From positions 1 through 51,826 of IMG/VR virus record IMGVR_UViG_3300031902_000012: a stretch of 51,826 bases of DNA; one strand, given 5' to 3'. The notes under the pieces were generated by a model. It did no database searches. It was not told the DNA's origin and was given only the letters and a program-made list of their open reading frames with translations. Below are positions 7,612 through 16,708 of the stretch, one piece after another (positions within the stretch are counted from its first letter, which is position 1; each line of letters opens with the position of its first letter). This DNA comes from a virus. Made by a program: the position numbers and the translations under genes.

Positions 7612-7639
7612 TTTGTACGCCTACAAACCGTACTGTTAG
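7612..7639 (-). promoter_or_regulatory. Promoter for the small membrane cassette
   Basis: CTAACA (7634-7639), 16-bp spacer beginning GTACGG, TACAAA (7612-7617). It matches the spacer motif and TACANN -10 of the other promoters, with a weaker -35. Confidence 0.5.
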
Positions 7640-7670
7640 ACATTTTCTGAGCCGAAATCAAACTCTATTG

Positions 7671-7681
7671 TGTCATACACT
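7671..7681 (+). promoter_or_regulatory. TGTCATACA element upstream of the fibre operon
   Basis: TGTCATACACT on the plus strand, 60 bases before the start of 7739. The same core occurs on the minus strand at 30171-30180, 36214-36223 and about 45115-45123. A TAC-type -10 preceded by TGTCA fits a shared promoter class; there is no convincing -35. Confidence 0.4.
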
Positions 7682-7738
7682 TTTAGTTGATAGCGTCACG
7701 CTCGAAACTGTGCACCACCGCCCATAGGAGGCTTTCCA

Positions 7739-8476
7739 GTGGTCAATATCGTCAACTACAGCACCACGAGCATTGGCGGGTTCCGGCACTATTCCGGCCT
7801 CCTGCCCGCGGTTCCGGGTGACGGCGCCTCACAGGCGCAAGCCTCCGTTCGCTATTTCCACGTTCCAGCCGCCAACGCCGTCGCGACCTACCGCGGCGAC
7901 ATCATGGTGGCCGCGCAGGCCGCGCCCAACGCGATCGGCACGCCAGGCGGCGCGGATCTGCCCTCGAACATCGCAGCGCCTGGTTCGCTCGTGATCGGCA
8001 ACGGCGGCGGCTCCGGGCTCGGCAACCAGTCGATCGCGCCGAACGCGATTCGGTTCGTGGTTGGCGACACCACCAGCATCATCCTGGGCGTCGTGGTCGG
8101 CTTCGGCTTCACGCTCTACACCGCCAAGAACGGCTTCCAATACTCGCCGGCGTCGACCGAACAGTGGGTGGCCGTCGAGACCGACCCGCAGATTGAGATG
8201 TATATCACGGTCCCGACCGTGCCGGGCACCGCGTTCAACCTCAACCTGATGGGCGGCGCCACCGTCCAGGAAAACGCCGGCCAGCAGATTTCGCGCTTCG
8301 GCGTTTCGGGCCTGTCGCTCAGCGCGACATTCGCGACCACGAGCACGCTGCCGCTTCGCGTCCTCGGCTCGGGCGAGCAGATCGGCGACGACCCGACCGC
8401 CGCCGGTTTCGTGGCGAAGGTCATGTTCAACCAGAATCGGCACTACAAAGGCGGCGGCGTCCTCGTTCTCGACTAA
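7739..8476 (+). CDS. Beta-rich structural protein without signal peptide, first of the fibre region
   Basis: A 245-residue protein; GTG start at 7739 with AGGAG eight bases upstream. No cysteine, no signal peptide, many Gly, Ser, Thr, Val residues, typical of decoration or fibre proteins. Motifs such as RYFHVPAANAVATYRGDIM and NQNRHYKGGGVLVLD do not point to a family I can name. It is followed 35 bases later by a signal-peptide gene, the first of several such pairings. Confidence 0.6.
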   Translation: MVNIVNYSTTSIGGFRHYSGLLPAVPGDGASQAQASVRYFHVPAANAVATYRGDIMVAAQAAPNAIGTPGGADLPSNIAAPGSLVIGNGGGSGLGNQSIAPNAIRFVVGDTTSIILGVVVGFGFTLYTAKNGFQYSPASTEQWVAVETDPQIEMYITVPTVPGTAFNLNLMGGATVQENAGQQISRFGVSGLSLSATFATTSTLPLRVLGSGEQIGDDPTAAGFVAKVMFNQNRHYKGGGVLVLD

Positions 8477-8511
8477 CCTGCCCAACCGACGAATCATCAG
8501 GAGCTACCTCT

Positions 8512-9114
8512 ATGAAGAACTCCCTCTTTCGCCTGGTTCTGGCGCTGCTGCTGATCTCGGCGGCCAGCACGGCAGACGCGCAAGTCGTCACCAAGCAGCC
8601 CTTCTTCGCCCCGACAAACACATGGGTCGATCTGGCCAACGGCCCGATCGAAGTCATGCCGATCGAGGGCAGCGCGATCGTTTACACCTCGAGCGGCGGT
8701 GCCGGCGTCACCGGAACGTCCGCCGGCACCACCGCACTGACCTTGAGCGCCACGCCCGCAGTCGCGCCCTGCGTCGGATGCGTCATCACTTGCGCACCGA
8801 CCAACACGGCAGCGTGCACCATCCCGGCCAACACGACCGTGACCGCGTTCAACGGCACCACCGGCGTGACGACATCGGCCAGCACGACCGTAACGGCCGC
8901 GTCGCTTACCTGGGGTGCTGCGTGCCCTGTCACCGGCACGTTCCCGCCCGCGCCAAGCGCCACCGGCAACACCTTGAGCGCTCCGCTCAACCTGCGCGCC
9001 GGCGTCGACCCGTTCGTCTCGGGCATTCCGCTTTACACGGCCGGGCGCGTCTGCCTTTACGGCGGCCAGCAGCAGGGCGGCACGGTCGTAACCTTCGCGA
9101 TCGGCGCGCATTGA
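8512..9114 (+). CDS. Secreted Cys-rich protein with Sec signal peptide (fibre region)
   Basis: A 200-residue protein; ATG 8512 has AGGAG eight bases upstream. Residues 1-24 are a Sec signal peptide (MKNSLFRLVLALLLISAAS, cleavage likely after ADA). The mature part is Thr/Ala/Gly-rich with clustered cysteines (PCVGCVITC, AACTIP, AACPVTG, RVCLYGG), consistent with folding in the oxidising periplasm. Repetitive TTVTA-type beta sequence resembles fibre domains. The next gene, 9116, begins one base after its stop. Confidence 0.65.
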   Translation: MKNSLFRLVLALLLISAASTADAQVVTKQPFFAPTNTWVDLANGPIEVMPIEGSAIVYTSSGGAGVTGTSAGTTALTLSATPAVAPCVGCVITCAPTNTAACTIPANTTVTAFNGTTGVTTSASTTVTAASLTWGAACPVTGTFPPAPSATGNTLSAPLNLRAGVDPFVSGIPLYTAGRVCLYGGQQQGGTVVTFAIGAH

Positions 9115-9115
9115 T

Positions 9116-9493
9116 ATGGCCGGCGTCGACTCAGCGAACCAGTTTCCGAACTCCGCGATGGCCCGTGCGATTCGCATGGGCCAGTCGCAGATGCGAACGG
9201 TAGATTCGCCAGGGCGCATCGTGCTGCCGGCGCAAGAAAACGTATCGATCGCGTCGGCAGTCGGGCTGACCATCCCTGCGCCGTCGCTGGCGAACAACTG
9301 GACGGTCGTAACCTATGCCGTCGTGACCGCCGTTGGCGGCCCGCTCTATGTCACCTACGACGGATCGACACCATCAATCACCAACTACGCGGTTACAGTC
9401 AGTTCCGGCCAGTCCCTGTCGATCCAAGGTTCGGCGGCTCTCGCTGCCGCGAAGTTGCAAGGCACCTCCATGTCGGTCAGCTACTGGAGCTAG
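9116..9493 (+). CDS. Small beta-rich virion-type protein, no signal peptide
   Basis: A 125-residue protein with no cysteine and no signal peptide. The start (MAGVDSANQF) is polar; the rest has alternating hydrophobic residues (WTVVTYAVVTAVGGPLYVTY). It lies one base after 8512-9114 and four bases before the signal-peptide gene 9498. Probably a structural partner; no family recognised. Confidence 0.55.
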   Translation: MAGVDSANQFPNSAMARAIRMGQSQMRTVDSPGRIVLPAQENVSIASAVGLTIPAPSLANNWTVVTYAVVTAVGGPLYVTYDGSTPSITNYAVTVSSGQSLSIQGSAALAAAKLQGTSMSVSYWS

Positions 9494-9497
9494 TCGA

Positions 9498-10991
9498 ATG
9501 AGAAAGTTTCTGGCGGCGGCCTTCACGCTATGCTTCGCGGGGGCCGCTTTCGCGCAAAACGGGCTGCCAGGCGGCACGGTCACCTCGATCGCATCGACCT
9601 GCGGCGTCTCCGGCGGCACGATTACCACGACGGGCACGCTTAAGGGCTCCGCGACGCCTAATGCTCAGGTTGGCACGTCCTACGCATTCCAAGATGGCGA
9701 TTGTGGCAAGGTCGTCACGTTTACGAACGCGGCGGCGATTGCTGCCACGATCGCGCAAGCCGGCGGTGGCGGCAACTTCGTCTCTGGTTGGTTCGCGACG
9801 CTGATTAATGAGGGCGCGGGAACGGTCACCTTGACGCCCGCGACCTCGACAGTTGACGGCGCGGCCAGCATCACATTGACGACCAACCAGAGCGTCGACC
9901 TGTTTTCGGACGGGACGAACTACTTCACGGCGCGCGGACGTGGTAGTTCGGTAACTCCGGGCGGAAGTTCCGGCAATCTCCAGACGAATAACGGTAGCGG
10001 CGGCTTCGCTGGCATGCCGTCGATGACTGGTGACGTCACGCTCAACACTGGCACGGGCGCCTCGACACTCAAAAATACAGGACCTGGGGCGACAGGGCCG
10101 ATTGGCTCGGCAACAGTAGTTCCGATTGTTACGATTGATGCCCAAGGCCGTATTACTGCGCTGACAAGCACCACCATCACGCAGCCCGCCGGTGCCAACC
10201 CAACGGCTACGGCAGGACCGACAGCAGTCAACGGCGTCGCAACGACATACATGCGATCAGATGCAGCGCCGGCCGTGCAGCAGGGATCAAGCTCGGTAAA
10301 AGGCGTCGTCCAGGTTGATAATACTTCTGTTACAGCATCTGCCGGCGTAATCGGAACGGCTGCGCATACTGGCGACTGCACAAGTTCGGCCGGCTCCCTC
10401 GCCCTTAAATGTCAGCCTCTGTACCCGCTCTATATCGCAAGCAATTGGTACAACGGCGGTGCTGACAGATTTACGTCGCAGGCTTCGTCATCGACAACCG
10501 GCGCAAATGTCGTCCGCTGCTATCCAGGGTATTTCTACGGCACTGCGACAGTGAGCACGCTTGGGGGGCGCGTCAATGCGACCTCTGGCAACGTGCAGCT
10601 TGCTGTCTACGCCAACGCGGCAGGGCGCCCAGATGGCGTTGCGTTAATGACAACTGGCAACATATCGGCGACGGTTGCCGGACCCGTCAGCGGCACCGTA
10701 AATAGCGCCACGCCAAAGCAGATCTCCGGCGTGCAGTTGGTATGGTGGTGCTCAAACGCTGACAATGCCACGGTTACTCTGTCAGGAGTCGGAGGCGGTA
10801 ACTTCGAAATGGGGGCGCTGATGGGAAGCGCCACGCAGGGTAATATCCTTGCCGGCGGTCCCGCGACGGTCATCGGTGTGACATTCACATCAACGTTCGG
10901 AACGTGGCCGAACGCGACTGGTAAGACGTTCACTGAGGCCGCGACGACGACGATGCCAATCGTGCAGTTTTTAGTTTCGAGCATCCCATGA
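9498..10991 (+). CDS. Signal-peptide-bearing tail-fibre-like protein
   Basis: A 497-residue protein. Residues 1-19 form a Sec signal peptide (MRKFLAAAFTLCFAGAAFA, then Q). Tail-fibre-type segments follow: an internal beta domain (FQDGDCGKVVTFTN ... VDLFSDGTNYFTARG), the common fibre motif NGVATTYMRSDAAPAV near residues 245-265, and a C-terminal beta domain (YPLYIASNWYNGG ... PIVQFLVSS). Several cysteines are spaced in pairs. Fibre sequence joined to an export signal is unusual. Its stop overlaps the start of 10988 (ATGA). Confidence 0.7.
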   Translation: MRKFLAAAFTLCFAGAAFAQNGLPGGTVTSIASTCGVSGGTITTTGTLKGSATPNAQVGTSYAFQDGDCGKVVTFTNAAAIAATIAQAGGGGNFVSGWFATLINEGAGTVTLTPATSTVDGAASITLTTNQSVDLFSDGTNYFTARGRGSSVTPGGSSGNLQTNNGSGGFAGMPSMTGDVTLNTGTGASTLKNTGPGATGPIGSATVVPIVTIDAQGRITALTSTTITQPAGANPTATAGPTAVNGVATTYMRSDAAPAVQQGSSSVKGVVQVDNTSVTASAGVIGTAAHTGDCTSSAGSLALKCQPLYPLYIASNWYNGGADRFTSQASSSTTGANVVRCYPGYFYGTATVSTLGGRVNATSGNVQLAVYANAAGRPDGVALMTTGNISATVAGPVSGTVNSATPKQISGVQLVWWCSNADNATVTLSGVGGGNFEMGALMGSATQGNILAGGPATVIGVTFTSTFGTWPNATGKTFTEAATTTMPIVQFLVSSIP

Positions 10992-13900
10992 TCAGAAGTG
11001 TTATCACCGCATTCATCATCGCTCTATTTGCGGCCGGCGGTGCTGAAGCTCGGCCAAGGGGCATTGTCGCGATCAACACGGGGTCATCGTTCAACGGTGG
11101 CGCGGTGCAAGTCAACTTTAACGATACTCAAGTTGACTTCGCTTGGCCGTTTACGAACTTCGTCAAGAATATGGCGACTTGGTCGCTCGTCAACAATCTT
11201 GGGTCGCCGTCGCCTGCGGACATTGATCTTTATGGATACCCTATTCCTGGGACCCCGACCATGGCGTCTTACGGGGGCGTCTACAACATTGTCCACATGC
11301 CAGCGGAGCTTTATGTAGTCGGCAACTGCATTCCAGCGCAGGCGTCGGGGTACTGCCTGTCGATGCGGGTTAACGGGAAAGGCACCGTACTCAACCCAGG
11401 CACGATAATCACGGGATCTGCGCCGGCCGCGAACATCACGACCGGATCGACGACTGTCCTAGGGTTCGCGGGGGTGGCGCAAGATTTCCGTGCTGGGATG
11501 GAAGTGCCGATTACGGGCGCGAGTGGCGTCGTCCAGGGCGCTAACGGCCCGCATCCTGGGAGCGGGTTATCTGCGGACGTGTTTACGGTTTGCACCGCCA
11601 ACCTGACTACGACACAGATACAACTGTGCTTGAATGATCAGGTAACACCGCTGCAAAGCACGGGGACCGCCAGCACGGCGGCTACCGTCTCGTATGGCCG
11701 TGCAGCGGTAGGGGTTGCTACAAAGGGTCGGTTCGTAACGGTCGTCAATGGGAGCCCGGAACAGTTCAGCGTAGGCATTACTGCAACGGACGCGACTTCG
11801 CCCATCACTTATGCCAACGACATCGACGCCGGGCTAGTGATGGTGTTGCAAGGTTCGGAGGAAACCAGATATCAAAGCGGTTGCACCGATTGCATATTTG
11901 GCTCGCAATTCTTGAGCCGGCTCAAGGGCTCGAATGTCGGGATCTTACGCGCTCTAAATTCCGTTGGCAGCAGTAACGCAACCAACTTCAGCCGCGAAGC
12001 TGTGTGGGCTGATCACAAGCCCGTCTCTTACGTAAATTGGGCATCTGACTACGTCACGGCGCAGACGGCAGTAAATTCAGGGACGAAGATATTTGCCGGA
12101 ACGACAACCAGCGTAGGGAACGATTATTCTGTTACGTTTGGTTCAGGTGCTCCCCCCGATAAGACGAGGTTGGTTGTCCAGTGGGATGCGCAAGCGGCTA
12201 GCACTAACAACTCAGGGAGTGGGGTCGCTGCTCAGGTTACGGCTACGTCTCATGGGCTAAGCGCAGGGGACCCGTTTAATTTTTTCTACACTTTTACCGG
12301 GGCCACAATCCCGACGTTCACCTCGACGTTTACCGGAACCGTGTCTGGCAACACTCTGACAGTTTCCGGTTCCAATGCCGCAATTCCATTTCCAGGTCGA
12401 GCCCAGTTTGGGTTTTCTGCTGGCGTCCAGGCAGGCACGACGACGGTAAGCGGTGCGTGCATCACGTCAGCTACGATAACCGCACAGCCGAGCGGGACAC
12501 CAAACGGCGATGGTAACTATACGATCAGCGGCGGTGCGCAGACTGCCGGTCCTTGCACCATGACGGCGACGGGTGCGATCCCGACGAGCGGTCAGAACCA
12601 ACCTGTCTATTTCGTCTCCAGTGTCATTGATGCTGATCATTTTACTTTCTCCCCAGCAAGCGGCGGCCCGACAGTTGCTACGACCAACAGCGGCGCAAAT
12701 CTGTTGGTGCACAAGGTTGTCGTCAATTCGTCGGTCACGTTCGCAGGCGGCAACACCGCAACTATCAATTGGGCGAACCACGGTCTTAATATAGGCGATT
12801 GGGTCGGCTTCTACGCAAATTCCGGTGGCCTTCCAACGGTACAGGCTACTGGGGCATTTATCCTAAACAACCTGCTCTATTGCGTCGTTTCCACCCCGAC
12901 GTCAGGAACAATCACTGTAGCATCAGCGTGCGGAGGAACCGCGCTGACGTTCTCGACCACAGGCGGCACGATCATCGCGTCTCGCGCTCCAACGCTCAAC
13001 TATAATGGCACGGGCGCTGTTCCCATCATGTCGGCACTGTCGCAGCCGATCGCAACTGGGCAGGCATCAGCGCCCTATGCTCGACTGTTTGGCAAAGCTC
13101 AGCAGTTCTCAGTTCTTGTTTATGACAAGCTGGTCAATGCTTGGCTCAAGGTCGGTTCGGACGGAAGCACGGGAACATCAGCCTATATGACTGGAGGGTG
13201 GCCTCCTGAAATATTTGTCAGGCTTTGCTATGTAATCGGGGCGCAGCCGTGGTTCGTATCACCACCATACACGCTTGACGGTTATACCGATCCGACAACG
13301 CACGTTGGCGGTATCACAGACTACATGCCAAGCTTGATGACCTACATCAGGGACAATTATCAAAACACGATCGCCCCGTGGATGGTCCCGTATATCGAAG
13401 TGCACAATGAGCTATGGAACAATCCGTTCCCTGGGACGCAGGTTTCTTACGCCCACTCTGGGGCGTACAGCGAATCGGGACGGCCTGTCTATGCCGGTTG
13501 GAACCCAACCGGCAGCAGCGTGAACGCATACGCAGGCAAGGTTGCATCTGTTCTTGGGCAGGCCGCACAGAACGTATACGGCGGAACGCTCGGGCAGAAG
13601 TATCATATGATACTTGGGTTTCAAACGGCCAGCATGGCAAATACGTCGGGTTCGGCGTCCCCGAACGGACCTGCGGCTAATGCTGAGCGTATGACTTCAT
13701 CCAACTATGTCGGCCAGACGGTTGCCGCGCAGTCTGGCTACGCTCTCGACCCCGCGAGTAAGTGGGTCTCCGATGTGGCGGGTACCGGATACGTTAACCC
13801 TGGGCAGTATACGACAGCAGACGAGACGGCAGAAGCCGCAACGTGGGCGGGCGGCGTTGTGGCCGGCTCTATCACGGCGGGGAATCCAGGAACCTTAAAT

Positions 13901-14788
13901 ATCACGACGTTCCGCATTGGAACAGTTGGCGTAGGCACGCAGATCAGCAGCGCAGGCGTTATTCCAGGCACCACGATCGCGGCTTGTCCTGGCGGCAATT
14001 GCTCAATAGCTGGAGCGTATACGCTTGACCGCGCCTACACGTCTCCGGTCGGGTCCAACGACTTCAGTACGTTTGCATCATCACCATCAGGCGCTCAAAA
14101 TATTGCATTGCAGACCTATATTGATTCCATGAACTACACTGCGCAGTTTACGGGCTCTGTGTCAGGCACCACTACTCTGACGGTATCAAGCGTCACGTCT
14201 GGGAAAATCTATCCGTCAACAGCGGGAGCCGGTGCCGTTATTCGGTCAAACGGTTTTCCAGATTTGTTGCTATGGGGTGCGGCGGCTCCTTCCTTGGTTG
14301 CGATTAAGCAGCAATTGACTGGGACGCCGAACGGCGTCGGTACGTATCTCCTTAGCTCGGCAGTGACGGCCTCCGGAACCATGTATTCAACTCACCAATT
14401 TGGGATCATGGGGCTTGACCAAGTATATGCTAACATTTCGATCTATGCGAATACGTATACGAACCGGGATAGTAAGCACCCTGGGATACTACAGTACGAG
14501 GGCAGCTACACTCCGGACTACGCCGTTCAAGGCGTGAACGGCGGGCGAAGCCAAGTGGATCAATTCAGGTGGGCAGGGAAAAATGTGGCCAGCACGCCTT
14601 TGATGGCAAACGGCATCCTCGGTTATATCCAGCTCAACAACACGACGTTTAAAAACCGTGGCGGCCTCTACCCGTCTTTGTTCCAGTTCTCTGGAAGAAA
14701 CCCAACCAATAACGACTGGTCGGCTCTCGAAGATATATACCAGCAGACGCAATCACCCATTTGGAACGGGTTTAATACATGGCATTGA
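10988..14788 (+). CDS. Secreted putative glycoside hydrolase / depolymerase, 1266 residues
   Basis: Residues 1-22 are a Sec signal peptide (MIRSVITAFIIALFAAGGAEA). The long body has repeated Gly/Thr-rich beta segments and cysteine pairs (GNCIPAQASGYC, CTDC, CPGGNC). Residues 802-811 read YIEVHNELWN, like the acid/base region (N-E-x-W) of clan GH-A glycosidases; nearby aromatic and Asp residues (PWFVSPPYTLDGYTDPTTH) also fit. I therefore infer a polysaccharide-degrading enzyme exported by the host or carried as a spike. The second catalytic Glu cannot be placed by eye. Coupled to 9498 upstream; overlaps 14779 by ten bases. Confidence 0.6.
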   Translation: MIRSVITAFIIALFAAGGAEARPRGIVAINTGSSFNGGAVQVNFNDTQVDFAWPFTNFVKNMATWSLVNNLGSPSPADIDLYGYPIPGTPTMASYGGVYNIVHMPAELYVVGNCIPAQASGYCLSMRVNGKGTVLNPGTIITGSAPAANITTGSTTVLGFAGVAQDFRAGMEVPITGASGVVQGANGPHPGSGLSADVFTVCTANLTTTQIQLCLNDQVTPLQSTGTASTAATVSYGRAAVGVATKGRFVTVVNGSPEQFSVGITATDATSPITYANDIDAGLVMVLQGSEETRYQSGCTDCIFGSQFLSRLKGSNVGILRALNSVGSSNATNFSREAVWADHKPVSYVNWASDYVTAQTAVNSGTKIFAGTTTSVGNDYSVTFGSGAPPDKTRLVVQWDAQAASTNNSGSGVAAQVTATSHGLSAGDPFNFFYTFTGATIPTFTSTFTGTVSGNTLTVSGSNAAIPFPGRAQFGFSAGVQAGTTTVSGACITSATITAQPSGTPNGDGNYTISGGAQTAGPCTMTATGAIPTSGQNQPVYFVSSVIDADHFTFSPASGGPTVATTNSGANLLVHKVVVNSSVTFAGGNTATINWANHGLNIGDWVGFYANSGGLPTVQATGAFILNNLLYCVVSTPTSGTITVASACGGTALTFSTTGGTIIASRAPTLNYNGTGAVPIMSALSQPIATGQASAPYARLFGKAQQFSVLVYDKLVNAWLKVGSDGSTGTSAYMTGGWPPEIFVRLCYVIGAQPWFVSPPYTLDGYTDPTTHVGGITDYMPSLMTYIRDNYQNTIAPWMVPYIEVHNELWNNPFPGTQVSYAHSGAYSESGRPVYAGWNPTGSSVNAYAGKVASVLGQAAQNVYGGTLGQKYHMILGFQTASMANTSGSASPNGPAANAERMTSSNYVGQTVAAQSGYALDPASKWVSDVAGTGYVNPGQYTTADETAEAATWAGGVVAGSITAGNPGTLNITTFRIGTVGVGTQISSAGVIPGTTIAACPGGNCSIAGAYTLDRAYTSPVGSNDFSTFASSPSGAQNIALQTYIDSMNYTAQFTGSVSGTTTLTVSSVTSGKIYPSTAGAGAVIRSNGFPDLLLWGAAAPSLVAIKQQLTGTPNGVGTYLLSSAVTASGTMYSTHQFGIMGLDQVYANISIYANTYTNRDSKHPGILQYEGSYTPDYAVQGVNGGRSQVDQFRWAGKNVASTPLMANGILGYIQLNNTTFKNRGGLYPSLFQFSGRNPTNNDWSALEDIYQQTQSPIWNGFNTWH

Positions 14789-15099
14789 TCTCTGACCCGA
14801 AGACCAAATGCCCGGCGACCGGTTTCAAAAGCAAGTGCTCGACACTGGCCGCGTGCTGCCCGAAGTTCGTGACGATTCGGGGTCGAGATCCGCAAACCGG
14901 GGTTGAGACTGACCGATCGGGCTGTGTCGACAGCTTCCTGCCCATGCTGCTGATCGAGAATGCTCAGGTGTCGCGCCAGACAGGCGCGGCGGTCGAAACG
15001 CTTCGGAACGAAGTTGCAAAAGACCGCGTTGCATCCGAAGATGCTAGGCAACAGGCGTTGCATGCCTTAGGTGGTACGCAGCGCCGAATTTCAGGGTAA
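14779..15099 (+). CDS. Cys-rich conserved phage hypothetical protein
   Basis: A 106-residue protein. The N-terminal third has CPATGFKSKC and LAACCPKFVTIRGRDPQTG, with CVDSFLPMLLIENAQ next, which I recall as a conserved small protein in phage tail regions. The rest is a helical, charged tail. No signal peptide is present. It overlaps the end of the glycosidase-like gene by ten bases. It may bind metal; function unknown. Confidence 0.6.
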   Translation: MALISDPKTKCPATGFKSKCSTLAACCPKFVTIRGRDPQTGVETDRSGCVDSFLPMLLIENAQVSRQTGAAVETLRNEVAKDRVASEDARQQALHALGGTQRRISG

Positions 15100-15115
15100 C
15101 CTCGGATGGTTTACG

Positions 15116-15325
15116 ATGACGCTAGAAACGCTCTACGGCTTCGTGAATGGACACGGGGTCGAAGGGGTCCTGCTCGTCTGGCTGTGGCTGGAGCGGGACG
15201 AGAGAGTTTCCTCACAGAGGGAACTGTCGAAAATATCGCAAGACACCGTGATGGCCCTGAACGGAATGCGGGGGCTGCTGGACCAAGCAGTGAGCCTTCT
15301 GCATGGTCATGGAAAACGACAATGA
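15116..15325 (+). CDS. Small hypothetical protein
   Basis: A 69-residue protein (MTLETLYGFVNGHGVEGVLL...) with a short hydrophobic patch and a charged helical end. Its stop overlaps the next start (ATGA at 15322). The ribosome site is weak. A competing ORF in another frame (from 15106) lacks such coupling. Confidence 0.45.
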   Translation: MTLETLYGFVNGHGVEGVLLVWLWLERDERVSSQRELSKISQDTVMALNGMRGLLDQAVSLLHGHGKRQ

Positions 15326-15501
15326 GCCCTTGGGTGCGGCTGCTCGAAAAGTTGGCCCGCGTCCCGCACCGCTGCGCGGACTCTGATCGCGTCCACGAAG
15401 CTGCAATCGAAATGGGGCACGCTGCAACCCGGCTCCGCGCCTGCCTGGAGCTTCAAGACCCGGTCGCGGCAACCGCGGTGTTCTTTCTCTCCGAAAAATA
15501 G
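15322..15501 (+). CDS. Small hypothetical protein
   Basis: A 59-residue protein (MSPWVRLLEKLARVPHRC...) coupled to the upstream gene by an ATGA overlap. Helical and basic with two cysteines. No family recognised. Confidence 0.45.
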   Translation: MSPWVRLLEKLARVPHRCADSDRVHEAAIEMGHAATRLRACLELQDPVAATAVFFLSEK

Positions 15502-15509
15502 GTGGCTTC

Positions 15510-15977
15510 GTGCAGAAAGTGCTCAACTATATCGCGGAGATCGCCAACGCAGATTCCGCGATCGTGGCGAACGTGTTCTGGTTGGTGCTGTTCGCCCACG
15601 TCGGCAGCGTCTACCGGCGCCTGCAGCAGTCGGACCCGGCCAACCCGGAGACGGTCAGCGTTGCTTACGCTGACGTGCTCCGCACCATGTTGCTCAACGG
15701 AATTGCGATGTGGGTTGAATGGTTCGGCGTGGTCATCACTCGCGACACAGTTTTTTACTGGCGGCGCTTCGGCGGGGTGTCCGGTGGTGCCGGCCCGATG
15801 ACGCCGGCGCAAACCGGTGCGATGGTCGTCGGCGCGACCCTGATGATTATTGGGACAGTGTTCATGACCTATGTCTTGAGCCGTCGCACCCTCGGGCATT
15901 CGCCATGGGTGGCCTCGGTCGTGGCGGTCACCGTCACAACGTTCGTCTATCTGGCCTTCTTCCCTTGGACCGGGTGA
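15510..15977 (+). CDS. Multi-span membrane protein
   Basis: A 155-residue protein from GTG 15510 (GGTGG upstream). Hydrophobic segments near residues 17-32, 60-80, 100-125 and 132-152 suggest three or four membrane spans. The position inside the fibre region, away from the lysis genes, makes a holin role uncertain; a membrane accessory or exclusion protein is equally possible. Confidence 0.55.
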   Translation: MQKVLNYIAEIANADSAIVANVFWLVLFAHVGSVYRRLQQSDPANPETVSVAYADVLRTMLLNGIAMWVEWFGVVITRDTVFYWRRFGGVSGGAGPMTPAQTGAMVVGATLMIIGTVFMTYVLSRRTLGHSPWVASVVAVTVTTFVYLAFFPWTG

Positions 15978-16028
15978 TGTGTTAGACCTGGAACTGCATC
16001 ACGTCCGGGGCAGCTGGGAGACACGCAC

Positions 16029-16316
16029 ATGACCGTCAAGTCCGACCTGCAGGGCATTGTCGACAGCCTTGAGGCCCTTATGGTCAGGGCCGACGCGCTA
16101 GAGAACAAGCACCTGCGCGATATGCTGGATCTCGGCCGGGGCCGTCTGATCGACGCCGCCAAGCATCCCGACATCGAGCTGATCGAGAAGGACGCGCCGC
16201 CCGAGCCGGGCAAGAATCCCGGCTTCGCGCACCCTGACGACGTTAGCCTCAATCCGGACGGCACGCTGCAGCAGGCGCCAAACGTCGTTGGCCGCGCGGA
16301 CGTGCGTAAGGAGTAG
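16029..16316 (+). CDS. Helical hypothetical protein
   Basis: A 95-residue protein with GGGAG nine bases before ATG 16029. The first half is an amphipathic helix (LQGIVDSLEALMVRADALEN); the second half is Pro/Asp-rich. No family recognised. First of four closely packed small genes. Confidence 0.55.
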   Translation: MTVKSDLQGIVDSLEALMVRADALENKHLRDMLDLGRGRLIDAAKHPDIELIEKDAPPEPGKNPGFAHPDDVSLNPDGTLQQAPNVVGRADVRKE

Positions 16317-16322
16317 CCCTGC

Positions 16323-16505
16323 GTGAGCAAAGGCCTGCCCAGCAAAGCGAAGGTTGGCGTACCGGGCCGGTACGTCAATATCAGCCCTGACACCTATTTC
16401 ATCGCCAAGCGGATGGAAATGGTGGGCAGGCTTCGCCCTGGGCAGGCCTTGATGCTTGCGGCCACGTTGCCGAACAAGGCGCCGAAGAAAGGTAAGAAGG
16501 CATGA
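16323..16505 (+). CDS. Small basic hypothetical protein
   Basis: A 60-residue protein from GTG 16323, with AGGAG nine bases upstream. It ends in a Lys-rich tail (KAPKKGKKA) and overlaps the next start by four bases. Could bind nucleic acid; not recognised. Confidence 0.5.
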   Translation: MSKGLPSKAKVGVPGRYVNISPDTYFIAKRMEMVGRLRPGQALMLAATLPNKAPKKGKKA

Positions 16506-16708
16506 CCAGTTTCAAGGGCCGTACCGCGTTCATGAAGGACGGCAAGGGTAAGGACACCAAGTACGGCGGTCGGTCCGCGTTGGGCAAGAAGATGGGCAAC
16601 GTCGACAAGGCGGCCGACATCGACGACAGCAACCGCCGCGTCGCCAAGTCCCGCGTAGGCGATGGCGGGGGTTGCTCGACTGTGTTCCACTCGCGGTTTG
16701 GAAAGTAG
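16502..16708 (+). CDS. Small Lys/Gly-rich hypothetical protein
   Basis: A 68-residue basic protein (MTSFKGRTAFMKDGKGK...) coupled to its upstream neighbour (ATGA) and directly abutting the next gene. No domain seen. Confidence 0.5.
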   Translation: MTSFKGRTAFMKDGKGKDTKYGGRSALGKKMGNVDKAADIDDSNRRVAKSRVGDGGGCSTVFHSRFGK

